Positions 53,054 to 63,636 of a DNA stretch of 64,000 bases are shown piece after piece (within the stretch, counting starts at the first letter, position 1; each line of letters starts with the position of its first letter). The translations under genes and the position numbers were made by a program. Origin of the DNA: Macrothele yani (Eukaryota; Arthropoda; Arachnida; Araneae; Macrothelidae). Below the pieces are notes generated by a model. The model did no database searches. It worked only from the letters and a program-made list of their open reading frames with translations, and was not told where the DNA came from. The stretch spans positions 222,358,331-222,422,330 of the forward strand of contig CM077034.1 in NCBI GenBank assembly GCA_039090855.1, written 5' to 3'.

Positions 53054-54482
53054 CAGTGACGGAAAAAAAAAATCCCAACACCACGAAAAAATAGTTGTAG
53101 AGGAATGAAATGGCGGCAATACATTTGTATAGGTAACATATTTAATCGATTAAGGTTTCAAGATCACAGCTTATTGTAAGCGCGAGAAGAGCCATTTTAA
53201 ATGTGAAATGCTGGTACATTAATAACCGGTGTAACCGCCAGAATGTTGAATGCAAGCACGCAAACGTTCATGCATTGTGTCGTACAGGTGCTGGATGTCA
53301 GTTTGTGGGATGGAGTTCCATGCCTGTTGCACTTGGTCGGTCAATACATGGACGGTTAATGCTGGTTGGGGGTGACGCTGGAGTTGTCGTCCAATGATGT
53401 CCGATACGTGCTCGATTGGTGAAAGATCTGGTGATCTAGCAGGCCACGGCAACATGTCGACACTCTGTAGAGCATGTTGGGTTACAACAGCGGTATGCGG
53501 GCGAGCGTTATCCTGTTGGAAAACACCCCCTGGAATGCTGTTCATGAATGGCAGCACAACAGATTGAATCACCAGACCGACGTACAACTGTGCCGTCAGG
53601 GTGCGTGGGATAACCACGAGAGTGCTCCTGCTGTCATAGGAAATTGCACCCCAGACCATAACTCCAGGTGTAGGTCCAGTGTGTCTCGGCCGCAGACAGG
53701 TTGGTTGCAGGCGCTCACCTGGACTCCTTCTAACCAAACACACGGCCATCACTGGCACCCAGGCAGAACCGGCTTTCATCAGAAAACACAACAGATCTCC
53801 CCTCCGTCCTCCAATGAGCTCTAGCTTGACACCACTGACGTCGCAAACGGCAGTGGTTTGGAGTAAGTGGAATGCACGCTACAGGGCGTCTGGCTCGGAG
53901 CTGTCCTTCAAGTAACCGATTTGTAATAGTTCGTTGTGTCACTATGGTGGCAACTGCAGCTCGAATTTCTGCCGCAGACGCGATGCGATGCGCTACGGCC
54001 GTACGCCGTACACGGCGGTCTTCCCTCTCAGTAGTGCCACGTGGCCGGCCGGAACCCGGTCTTCTTGAGGCAGTACCTTCCCTTGACCACCGCTGCACAC
54101 AATCATGCACAGTGGCTACATTCCTGCCAAGTCGTTCTGCAATATTGCGGAAAGAAAATCCACCTTCTCGTAGCCTTATTACACGACCTCCTTCAAACTC
54201 CGTGAGCTGTTGATAATGGCTTCTTCGTCTTCTTAAAGGCATTCTTGACTAACATCAACACACTACGTCGAATCTCAATGATAACTAACGCTCACGAACG
54301 TTACAGCGCGTATTTACAGCAAACCTGCTTTGCATGTTCCGAGGGCGCTACTAGCGCCACACGTATGCGCCGAGCGCGAAATTTGCATGGACGTTATCTT
54401 ACAGATGTACTCTCACCGCTTACCAACTGTCATTTATCTAACACAACAGCTTCTTGGTGTTGGGATTTTTTTCCCGTCAGTG
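53054..54482 (-). mobile_element. Tc1-like element family T1, copy 3
   Basis: Bounded by cagtgacgga (53054) and cccgtcagtg (54482), with TA at 53052-53053 and 54483-54484. The length of 1429 bp is close to the other two copies. Confidence 0.95.
53219..54242 (-). pseudogene. T1-family transposase with one frameshift
   Basis: It reads from MPLRRRRSHYQQL at 54242 through HTH and FSDESRFCLGASDGRV. A one-base insertion near 53740 (gtgtttgg for gtgttgg) shifts the frame. The second part continues to FQQDNARPHTAVV, SPIEHVSD and ...SGGYTGY at 53219. All three catalytic acids are present, but the Trp after the catalytic Glu region is Ser. Apart from the single insertion no stop interrupts it. Confidence 0.92.
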
Positions 54483-55407
54483 TATATAAATACTGTTCAA
54501 TAGGTATTGAGACTCTTTGGCTGCAGTGCGTTTGCGCTTCCTAATTTGGTCAATGGGTGGTGCTAGTGTATAGGCGATGTAAAGGCTATGCAACTGCTTG
54601 CTTGTTACGGAAGCCGTGTAACGTACTGGGCTAATTTTATTGTACTCTCGTAGGAGATGGATACGTCCCAAATTGCTCAACGTGCTGTAATTCAGTTTTC
54701 GAAAGCGGTGAAAATGCCAACAAGCGAAATTCACAGACGAATGAAGGCGGTGTCAGCTCTTTAGTGGTTAACTAACAAGCACTGCAGACCAGCCAAGGTC
54801 AGGAGCACGAAGTCGTGCTATTTCAGTGACGACAATTGCACGTGTGGATGCTGCAGTAAAGACCAACCGAAGAATTACGACCCGAGAAGTGAGGAAATGT
54901 GCAGCTGTGAGTATTGGAACTGCCAACACAATCATACATTCGCACCTTGAATATGGTAAGGTCTGCATTACGTGGTTACCGAAACATCTATCCAATGAAC
55001 ACATGAGTCAACGAACGGGACTGTCGTTACAGCATCTGTTCCGCTATCAGTAAGAAGATGAAGATTTCCTACTGCGCACTATTGCTGGAGACGAAAGGTA
55101 TTCTCATCATTTCGAGCCACCGCGGAGTAAATCAAGGTCCACCTTTTAGGCAGGTAAAATGATGTTAAAACTGTTTTTTGAACATCGAGGACTATTGCTT
55201 CTTGAGCGCCTACCAAAAGGATCAATGATCAATGCCCCGAGATATTTTCAAACTTTGATGAAGCTTCGACAAGCCATCAAAAACAGGAGTTTCTATCTCC
55301 GTTTCTATTTCCCAGCGACTTTCACATATTTGGACCTATGAAAAAATTTCTCCAAGGCAAACGTTGCACTTGGGATGATCAGGTGCGTGAAGCTGTAGAA
55401 AAGGTTG

Positions 55408-55995
55408 TATAACGAAGTAAATTTCTTCGTCATTTTTGGTCTACGCCGAGATTCGAACCCGGGTCCCCTCACTCCGGAATAAGCTGCTCTACCAATTGAG
55501 CTATGCGGACGTTTATTCTGATTCCTATCTGCATTTATGTCGTGTGCGTCCTGCTGGCAGGTACGTCACATCTCCTGGTACGTCACATCATCTCCCCCTT
55601 ATTTTTTTTTTATTTTTTTTTCGAAGTGCTAGAGAAGGGATTCTCTTATTTTTCCTATCTCGCGGTGTGGAAAGAACATCACACCAATGCGAGATTTTGA
55701 ACGGTCGGGTCATCCGGATAGTTCGGGCGCCATTATAACGAAGTAAATTTCTCCGTCATTTCTGTCCACGCCAGGATTCGAACCCGGGTCCCCTCACTCC
55801 TGAATAAGTTGCTCTGCCAATTGAGCTACGCGGACGTTTATTCTGATTCCTATCTGCCTTTATGTCGTGTGCGTCCTGCTGGCAGGTACGTCACATCTCC
55901 TGGTACGTCACATCCTGATACTTATTCCGGAGTGAGGGGACCCGGTTTCGAATCCTGGCGTGGACAGAAATGACGAAGAAATTTACTTCGTTATA
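55408..55995. mobile_element. TRIM array 4: inverted pair with U5-type ends on both sides
   Basis: A minus LTR-interior-LTR (55408-55912) is followed by a plus-oriented partial LTR (55921-55995) that begins in the anticodon arm of the cassette. Both outer ends are therefore CGTTATA ends. The target-site duplication is gttg at 55404-55407 and 55996-55999, within mariner M5. The LTR start is mutated to TGTGACG. Confidence 0.9.
55439..55835 (-). tRNA. Two tRNA-like cassettes in array 4
   Basis: Cassettes at 55439-55510 and 55764-55835, with A and B boxes largely intact. A third, plus-oriented cassette is only its 3' half (55921-55965). Confidence 0.65.
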
Positions 55996-56363
55996 GTTGT
56001 AGCATCAGCATCAGCCTGCCTCCCTCTATGCCTCGGGAATACCAGGACTTGTGCAACGATGGGACCGTTACCTAAATGCTGGTGGCGATTATTTTTAGAT
56101 ATGCCGTGTTCTGACTCTTTCAGGCACAAAGTCTCACTCTTTATTGAACTACCCTTATAACAAGGTCGAACTATGTCTAATGATATCTCACATTTATATG
56201 GAAGAGGGTGGGAAACTGTGATTTCTCCTAAATAACAATATCTTAATGTAGCACATAGATTTAATTTATTGATAGTCTAGTGATGTGCATTTTATAGTTA
56301 CGTAAACATAATACCTAACTATTGTGCATTTTACATAATGCTCTACAAATTCTCGAAGAATTA

Positions 56364-57889
56364 CACTGCTGGACAATTGCTAAGGACGGATCATAAACGG
56401 CTATATAGCGCATAAAAAAGTAAGTGTGGTTGGATGCCAAGTGAAATAAAATAATGTCAGAATGCCAGGACGTTACAAGAAAGACCATTTATTGTGCTCT
56501 GAAATACAGAAGGCTTTGGAACGTGTTCAAGGGACAAACAGGCCATTTTGTGCAGAATACGTAAACGTGAAAAAAATGCAATTACCGTCCGCAGGCGTTC
56601 CGGCGTAAGATGTCAATACGGGATATGGCCACCATGGAGGGCGATGCAAGATTCCACACGTCGTGTCATGCTTTGCACAACATTATCAAGCAGCTGTTGG
56701 GGTAATTTATCCCATTCCTCTGTCAGTGCACGGATGAGGGTGTCCTTGTTTATTGGAGGGCATTGGCGACCAGCAAGACTCCTCCCCAAAGCATCCCACA
56801 CATTTTCAATGGGATTCACATCTGGAGAACGTGCTGGCCATACGAAGCGTTGAATATCCTCGCTCTCAAGACACTCCTGGACAGCGACTGTTCGATGACA
56901 TGTTGCGTTGTCGTCCATGAAAATGAATCTATCACCGACACCACCACGGATCATGCGAACATCATTAATGTATCGTTGGCCAGTCATAGTCCCAGTTGGA
57001 AGCACAGAGAGGGACGTACGGCCATTGATCATGATGCCAGCCCATACCATGACACTACATGTCGGATATCGGTCCCTTTCCTGTATGTTTGCTGGACAAT
57101 ATGCAGTACCACTATCACGCCAGATCAGTTGTCGTCGACAATCAGACGATAGACCGTATCTACCCTCATCTGAGAAGAGGACAGCAGACCAGTCGTTATC
57201 AGTCCAATTGCGATGTTGATGGCACCATTGCAAACGGGCGGTACGGTGACGTCTGGACAATGGGATGCACACAACAGGACGGCGGGCGTATAGTCCTCCT
57301 TCATGCAAACGTCTGGCGACAGTTTTTCGGGAGATCCGCTTGCCAGTAGCAGCCATAAACTGATTTGCTTCCTCACTAGCTGTGCTGCGCCGGTGTCTTT
57401 TTGTTGATAGCACTATGTACCGATCTTCTGCAGGTGTCGTACTGCGAACACGACCTCCCCCGTGACGCTTGCTACACTCTCCATTTGTTTGAAATGATTT
57501 CCAAAGCCTTGAAACAACACTGTGGCTGACGTCGAACTCCCTGGCAACATCTGTTATTTTTCGCCCTTCTTCAATCTTGCCAATAATACGGCCACGCGTA
57601 AAATCATCTAGGTGATGTCGGGAAGACATACTGAAAATTGCAAGTTCGTCAATTGATTCTTTCCCTTTCAACTTTGCGTTTGAACAACAACGGTCAATAC
57701 TCGTCAAATCCTTTATATTTCTTATCAGCGCTATGACGTCACGAACAAGTTCGGCAATCCAAAATTTGCATACGCACAACACGTCTTACTGTATCCCGCA
57801 CTTATGCTAATTTCCACATTTTCCTGCCTTCCATTTTATGGTTGCTATCGTTGCTATTGTCATCCGTCCTTAGCAATTGTCCGGCAGTG
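56364..57889 (-). mobile_element. Mariner-like element family M2, copy 2
   Basis: cactgctggacaattgc at 56364 and gcaattgtccggcagtg ending at 57889, with TA at 56362-56363 and 57890-57891. It is 1526 bp, opposite in orientation to copy 1. Confidence 0.95.
56613..57629 (-). CDS. Tc1/mariner-superfamily DD34E transposase, open frame, 5-aa deletion
   Basis: 338 aa from MSSRHHLDDFTRGR at 57629; the frame is open to 57782. It aligns end to end with the copy at 2329-3360. The catalytic acids are kept: Asp in FSDEG, Asp in FMDDNATCH and Glu in NPIENVWD. Five residues are missing in frame after GQRYINDV, between the first and second catalytic Asp. Ser of FSDES is Gly here. Two copies with uninterrupted frames and matching terminal repeats suggest a relatively young family. 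Whether this deletion is tolerated is unknown. Confidence 0.88.
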   Translation of the reverse strand: MSSRHHLDDFTRGRIIGKIEEGRKITDVAREFDVSHSVVSRLWKSFQTNGECSKRHGGGRVRSTTPAEDRYIVLSTKRHRRSTASEEANQFMAATGKRISRKTVARRLHEGGLYARRPVVCIPLSRRHRTARLQWCHQHRNWTDNDWSAVLFSDEGRYGLSSDCRRQLIWRDSGTAYCPANIQERDRYPTCSVMVWAGIMINGRTSLSVLPTGTMTGQRYINDVRMIRGGVGDRFIFMDDNATCHRTVAVQECLESEDIQRFVWPARSPDVNPIENVWDALGRSLAGRQCPPINKDTLIRALTEEWDKLPQQLLDNVVQSMTRRVESCIALHGGHIPY

Positions 57890-58427
57890 TACTACTAAGG
57901 TTAGGTTTAGACAACCACCTATTTAATAGGATCAAATGTGAGGAACTGTAGTGACGTAACGGATGGTAAGAATATCCCCAACAGGAATGTTTCTGGGTCA
58001 GGTGGAGCACAGCTCGCGGACGTAGGAGTGAGGCGATGGGGACGTTATTAATTTTTTAATTATGGTCTTTACCCCGTGGCCGAGGGATGAAAGCGTTTTC
58101 TGAGGCACTACGGATAGTTTGCAGTTTGACAAGTGCCTAGAACAAATCCTCATCGACGTGATTTCGAGAGAGCTTCTCTAAAAACTATCCGTGATTTTAC
58201 ATTTTATTTTGTTTTATCTGACTTAATAACTGACAATAAAAAGTTTGGGACATGAAGTTTATGAAGGCGTATGTTATGTACCTCCTTCTACACTATGATG
58301 ACGTCCCGACCACGAGATGTCGCTGTCAGGATATCACTGTAGGACAAAATCGCGGGGGTTCTTATGTAACACCACAGCACTTTAAGGTATCGCATTGTTA
58401 ATTGAATCATTATGTTGTCGTTGTTGT

Positions 58428-58712
58428 TGTTTAGGGTTTTAACGACCACCGTGAGCAACTCAATGGGCTACAGCAGTGTCGCTCATCCTTAATTCGCGGC
58501 CTTCGCCCCTGTAGTGCGGCGGTCTAAGCGCTGGCTTATGACCATTCTTCCGAAATGAGTCCGGGTTCGAATCCCAGTGAGGCATGGATGTTGTGTTTGT
58601 CTCACGGAACTAGCTCTCTTGCTTTCCTGGAACTAGTTGCCGGGAGACTGCTTATAGCCCTTTGAGTTGCCAACGGTGGTCGTTAAACCTCGAACCAAAA
58701 AAGAAAAAAAAA
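58428..58712. mobile_element. Two SINE-A copies, tail to head
   Basis: 58428-58500 is the 3' domain of a minus SINE-A. It is joined at 58501 to a plus SINE-A (B box gggttcgaatccc, body shortened, A tail to 58712). Confidence 0.8.
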
Positions 58713-58756
58713 AAAAGAAGAGAGCCAGGATGATAACACTAACACACCAAAGATGC

Positions 58757-58832
58757 TTCATACGAGACTCGAACCCACGCCCATTACGACGTCAGAAGAG
58801 AGCGCTACGCCATCGTAGCGGCGGAATTTATA
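58757..58832 (-). mobile_element. Third tRNA-derived SINE head (SINE-C)
   Basis: The minus strand reads an A box gatggcgtagcgctctc and B box gggttcgagtctc with tRNA spacing. The head is unlike that of SINE-A or SINE-B. It is probably a truncated SINE or tRNA pseudogene. Confidence 0.55.
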
Positions 58833-58859
58833 CTCTTTTTAGACTATGATGATGTTACC

Positions 58860-59930
58860 ACATGAAAGTGGCACTCTTCTGTTAATGTTTTGTCTATAAC
58901 ATTTTATGAACGTTGTATTTTTGTTTGTAAAGGATCACGGCGTTCAAGGTTTCCTTACCAATTGTAATAAGATTTACGAACCCATCTATATTTATCTTTT
59001 TAATGTGTGATGACGTCATCACTGTTAGAAAGAGGGGCACTTTTAATATTAATCGTTCGATTTCCGAGCGCAGATGTATTTTGTTACACTACTTTCCTGT
59101 TTTGCTCATGAGTTTTAAAAACCATGTTTATTACCTGGTTTTCAAATTCGATGGCATCGTCATTCCCAGGTTTTTCGGTAACGTCAAAGTTTTTCATATG
59201 TTAAACCTTCTCCTTCACCTTTTCAAATGCCAAATTTCTTAAGGAAATGAAAAATAACAGAGCGAATGCATTATAAGTAACATGTTTTTCGGGCATTCTG
59301 CTAAAAACATGTTGAAGAATGATATTGGTAAAGGCAGATCAAAGGTCCTTACCTGGTCTCCTACAGAAAGGATGAACCAGCATGTTCCTACTTTTGTAAT
59401 CCATGCATGCATCGCTCTTAAAAAATCAATTGAAAATACAGTAATTTCAGAACAGATATTAAAATGGAAGGCGGACAAAAGGTTAATGTAGTTTCATCCT
59501 TTCCTACTCCTGGAGTGAGAAAGAAAAAGCCTGCATATACATGATCAAAATACATTGTCCATACTTTAATATGATTCGTCAAGAGTTAAAAGGAGTTGTT
59601 CGGAGATAACAATAGGAACTGAAAGTAACATATTATACACAGGGTCAAAAAGTCATGTTAAAAAACAAAAATAAAAATGAGTTAAGCAGATTCACCGTTT
59701 TGCAGAATAACGAATAAAGTACATAAATAAGCTACTGTTATGCGGAAATGTCTGGCGGAGAACTTCTGCGATCAGCAAATGGAAAAAGGTTTTTACACAG
59801 TGGCTCAGTGGCATCCGCTTGAAATCTAACCTCCTCTCGCACAAATAGTTTTTGGAACAATTATCAAGATTTAGAAATAACCTGAGTGGCAACAGCCGTT
59901 CAGTGAAGCCACAGTACAGTGCCTAGAAGA
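58860..59930. other. No gene seen
   Basis: AT-rich sequence with small open frames (for example 59003-59242 and 59282-59491) that match nothing I recognise. Confidence 0.5.
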
Positions 59931-61130
59931 ATCCACAGGCAGACGGAAATTGCGGAATTTTCGTTTAGTGTGACGCAGTTACGTCTTGTAATGTTGTCGG
60001 AGTTATTTCGCCTCAGTGCAAGATATTGACGAAGGTGTCTCGTAAGTTGAAATTTAATCTGTAAATGTTTTAAAAATAATAAATCTGTGCATGCTTTAAG
60101 ATTGAGCGATCTAGTTTTTGTTTAACATTAAGAAATTATGATATTTGTCGTAGTATTGTGAACGTGAACTGAGCAGATGTCTTGAGTGAAGGAAACATCT
60201 GCTGGGCAGAGATGGTTTCTGTTCGCATATCGTAATGAGAAATGAAGTCTAACTTTGATTTTATTCTCAGTTTCAAACTTAATACTTTTAAATGTCTCGC
60301 TATAATAAATAATTTCATTGTCAGGTTGTATTCTATATTTAAAAATTTTATTTATTTACAAATTACTTATTTCGTTGTCATTATTCAAAAATGTATGTGT
60401 AACGAGATGTGTTTATTCTCAAGTGTGATTTGCATTCAACAAGATTGAAGTAAATAATATATTAGATGACGTATTTACGTCGTATTTAAATTTCTCATTG
60501 GATTTTGCTTCCCATTATTGCGTGTCGAGTCTGCCAGAAAAACAAAATGGCGTGCTGGATTGTGCGTCTTTGGTAACACATCAAACAGGCAGACGGAATT
60601 TTCTTTTAGTGTGGCGTAGTCAGTGTTCTGTAGAATCATCGAAGTTCTTTCGCCTTTCTCCAAGACACAGACAAAGGTGTTGCGTCAGCAGAAATTTAAT
60701 CTGCAAATGTTTTGAAAAGGGTAAATATGTTTATATTTCAAGAATGACTTAGTATTTGGTTATTGAAATGTTAGAATATGTGTTACAGTATTAGGAACGT
60801 GATCTAAACAATAGAAGCATCGTTATGTTTTGAGATAGGAGTGAAGGAACCATCTGCTGAGCAGATGGTTTTTGTTCATATATCACAATGAAAAATGAAG
60901 TCGTCTGACTCCAATTTTATTCAGTTTCAAAATTCGTTTTTGTTAATGTGTACATATTTTCATTGTCAAGGTTTTATATTTAAAAATTTTACCCATTTAT
61001 TTGTCTTTCGCTGTCTTTATTTCAAATTTTATGCGCCAACACAATGTGTTATGTATGTTACCTCCTAAGTGGACCCGGCGTTAAAACAAACTTGAAGTAA
61101 AAAATATGTTCAGTCAACATGAAGATTTAT

Positions 61131-61350
61131 GAGGCCGGTCCCAGTGGTGCAATGGTCTAAGCGCTGGCTTTCGACCATTCGTTCGTGATGAGTCCGGGTT
61201 CGAATTCGGGTGGGTCATGGGTGTTGTATTTGTCTTACTGCGCTGGCTAACTCTCTTCCCTGGAACCAGTGGTCCTAACTTAGGGACGGGCGAAGACTTA
61301 TAGACCACTGAGTTGCTTATGGTCGTCGTTAAACTTACAAAAAACGAAAA
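61131..61350 (+). mobile_element. SINE-A, diverged full-length copy
   Basis: B box gggttcgaattcg, body (cctaacttagggacggg) and 3' domain, inserted in the second unit of repeat D. gaagat-type sequence lies on both sides. Confidence 0.85.
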
Positions 61351-62070
61351 AAAAAGAAGATATATAAATTAATTTTATTAGACGACATCTGTACGTCATG
61401 TATTTAAACTTCTTATTGGATACTGCTTCACTATATTGCATTTTGCATGTCAAATCTGCCCGAAAAACAAAATGGCGAGCTCGATGATATGCACAAAAGA
61501 CCGTGAAATGCTTTAAGATCCAAAAGATATTTTAACCAACCGTTCACAGCATATATCCTTTTACTTTTTATTTTAGTGACAAATTATGAAATTTGCTGTG
61601 TGTTCGGAACCATTGAAATTACTCTGTGTACGAATGACGAGCTCATTAAGGGTAAACAATATGTATTTATGATTCAGCAAAAATTATTTTTTATGTTTGA
61701 ATCGAAGATGAAGGCATGAATCAAAATATTGCGCGAGATTTGTGAATATGTTTAGTTCGTGTAAATTTTTCAGTGTGATGTAGTGTCAGAATTTGATATT
61801 GCTCAATAATTTTTGACATCATTAGTTTTTCGAAACGGCGTGTGTGATCTGCAAATGATTTCTGCCGTTGGATGTTCATTTAACAAATGATGAAATGAAA
61901 TAAAATGATTATAAAATAAAGTAAATGAGAAAATACTTAATGATATTATTAAGTTTTCGTTCCTCACTCATGCAAAATCCTCGTAGCCTTTAAGCACCGT
62001 GAGTAATTTACATTCAACGATTGTAGAAGGCATATTCCTAAGTTCGAGAGAAGGAAGACATTTTCTGACT

Positions 62071-62284
62071 TTTTTTATTTGACTTTTAACGTCCACCGTG
62101 AGCAACTCAATGGGCTATAAGCAGTCGCCCGTCCCTAATTTAATGTCACTGGTTCCAGGGAAGGGAGAGAGCCAGTGCCGTAAGACAAACACAACATCCA
62201 AGCCTGACCGGGATTCGAACCCAGACCCCTTACGGACGAATGATCAGAGGTCAACGCCTTAGACCACTGCGCCACCGGGGCGGC
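62071..62284 (-). mobile_element. SINE-A, minus, with perfect target-site duplication
   Basis: Full-length reverse copy flanked by cattttctgact at 62059-62070 and 62285-62296. Confidence 0.93.
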
Positions 62285-62559
62285 CATTTTCTGACTGATA
62301 CGTGAGTTTCGTGTTTGTTTTGCAGTTCTGGTTTCTTCCCTTCCATGGAGCCAGACGTTCTGAATAAGAGACGAGCTAATGAGAAGAGAATAATAACTGA
62401 AAAGAAATCAATGAATATGTGAAAAAATAAACAAGATTAAAATAAAAAAAAACAACATAAAAATTAAATAAGCACACAAAAATAAATGAATAAAAAGCAG
62501 TAAACTTAGAAAAGTTTTACGCTATCTTTAATTTACTAATTAAAATCAATTATTTCCTG

Positions 62560-63430
62560 TGACCAAGTTACCAACCAACGGTATTGTATTCGTCCTGCGC
62601 GCGAATCCTGGGTTATTATGTGTGACATGTTTGCCATGCCACACCACATAATAGAGAGCAGTGCGGAGGGCTTCCCGTGGAGACGAATGTGTCAAAAGAC
62701 AAGTTATGCTTAGAAAAATATTCATTGATGATTATATATTTTAATTATGCCATGTTCTGTTGATATACTGGTGGTTTCTCAAGACTGTGAGATAGTAGCA
62801 CAACGTGCGCTCCAAGCAAGATTTACTTCAGCAACCTTCAAACACAGTTATTTCTTCGGGATTTCGAACACGAGGAAGGATGTGATTTTTACGGTGTACG
62901 TTTGTGGTGGCTGTGATTGTGTATGGAGAAGGGGGCGGGAGGTCAGGAAGTCAGATAAATTGTATGGAAAAGTAAGGGAGGGGGAATACCTAGAACCCTG
63001 TAGATTTTTAAGTAATTTTTGGAACAGAAGCACTTAATACAAAGTTATCAATTAGCCAATCAGGATTAACATGGTGCGCAGACCGGGGCATGTACATGAA
63101 TATAACTTGTATCACAAGAAACGAATTCGATAAAATGTATTTAAATGTTTAAGGTTAATAATCATATGATTTTAGTGAACGTTACTAGATATGATTGCAT
63201 ATAAATAGATAATTCAGTGTTCTACTGTGTGACAATTGAATACGGACTTACGTAGCTACAGGTATTTAATTGTATATACGACATAACTTCAGCAGTGCAG
63301 GCCACGAAAAAATTGTGAATGTGGAAATACAATGTGCATGTACGAGATGTGCGTCAATATACTATACGATATAACTATTAACCATAGATATGCTATGATA
63401 TAAATTAAAATTACGTGATTGCAATACAAA
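62560..63430. other. No gene seen
   Basis: A 96-codon open frame at 62747-63037 has no recognisable motif and I do not call it a gene. The rest is AT-rich. Confidence 0.5.
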
Positions 63431-63432
63431 TA

Positions 63433-63628
63433 TAAGGGTGTTCAAATGAAAAGGTACGAAACGTCATAAGAACGTAACCGTTAACATATTTGTCTATGCC
63501 GCTATGGGAGAACGTAGCGACACATCTAGGGATGCGATTGGAGTCGCCGGCGTGGATCGGAGCATGCGCGGGCGCCCGCATGCGCAGGAGAGAGCAGAGG
63601 CTCTTATAAAGAGCGCCGTCCAATTGAC
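63433..63628 (+). mobile_element. Mariner M4 5'-end fragment
   Basis: Inverted end gtgttcaaatgaaaaggtac and leader (including ctcttataaagagcgcc), nearly identical to the complement of 28575-28768. It is cut off at caattgac and carries no transposase. Confidence 0.9.
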
Positions 63629-63636
63629 GCGGCAGT

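Larger units (their letters stand above)
54490..56155 (+). pseudogene. Mariner M5, degenerate, split by TRIM array 4
   Basis: Plus-strand mariner. The inverted ends are gttcaatag-ttgagactctttg near 54492 and its approximate complement near 56105-56150. Coding traces: HTH part near 54660-54790, RRITTREVRKCAAV near 54860, then EDFLLRTIAGDE (first catalytic Asp) near 55065. Next come LPKGSMINAPRYFQTL near 55209 and DFHIFGPMKKFLQGKRCTWD near 55318. The frame is cut at 55407. Beyond the TRIM insertion the C terminus resumes (GLVQRWDRYLNAGGDYF) near 56050-56098. It has many frameshifts and is inactive. Confidence 0.8.
56160..58335. mobile_element. Non-autonomous DNA element C, copy B (split by M2)
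   Basis: 56160-56363 matches 24865-25032, and 57890-58335 matches 26500-26750 plus the inverted right end. It is interrupted by the mariner-like M2 element. The left end is not preserved next to mariner M5. Confidence 0.6.
59930..62560. repeat. Dispersed repeat D, copy 2, with an internal tandem duplication
   Basis: Two units (59938-60560 and 60588-61500) share ggcagacggaa, gaaatttaatctg, the ctgctg-gcaga stem and the aaaaacaaaatggcg box in the same order. The tail from 61540 matches 10521-10850 and about 12420-12620. This copy lacks the satellite and the TRIM/LTR insertions seen near copy 1. Confidence 0.7.

Noticed and set aside
62747..63037. 96-codon open frame
   Set aside because: No recognisable motif, no initiation or splice context to support it.
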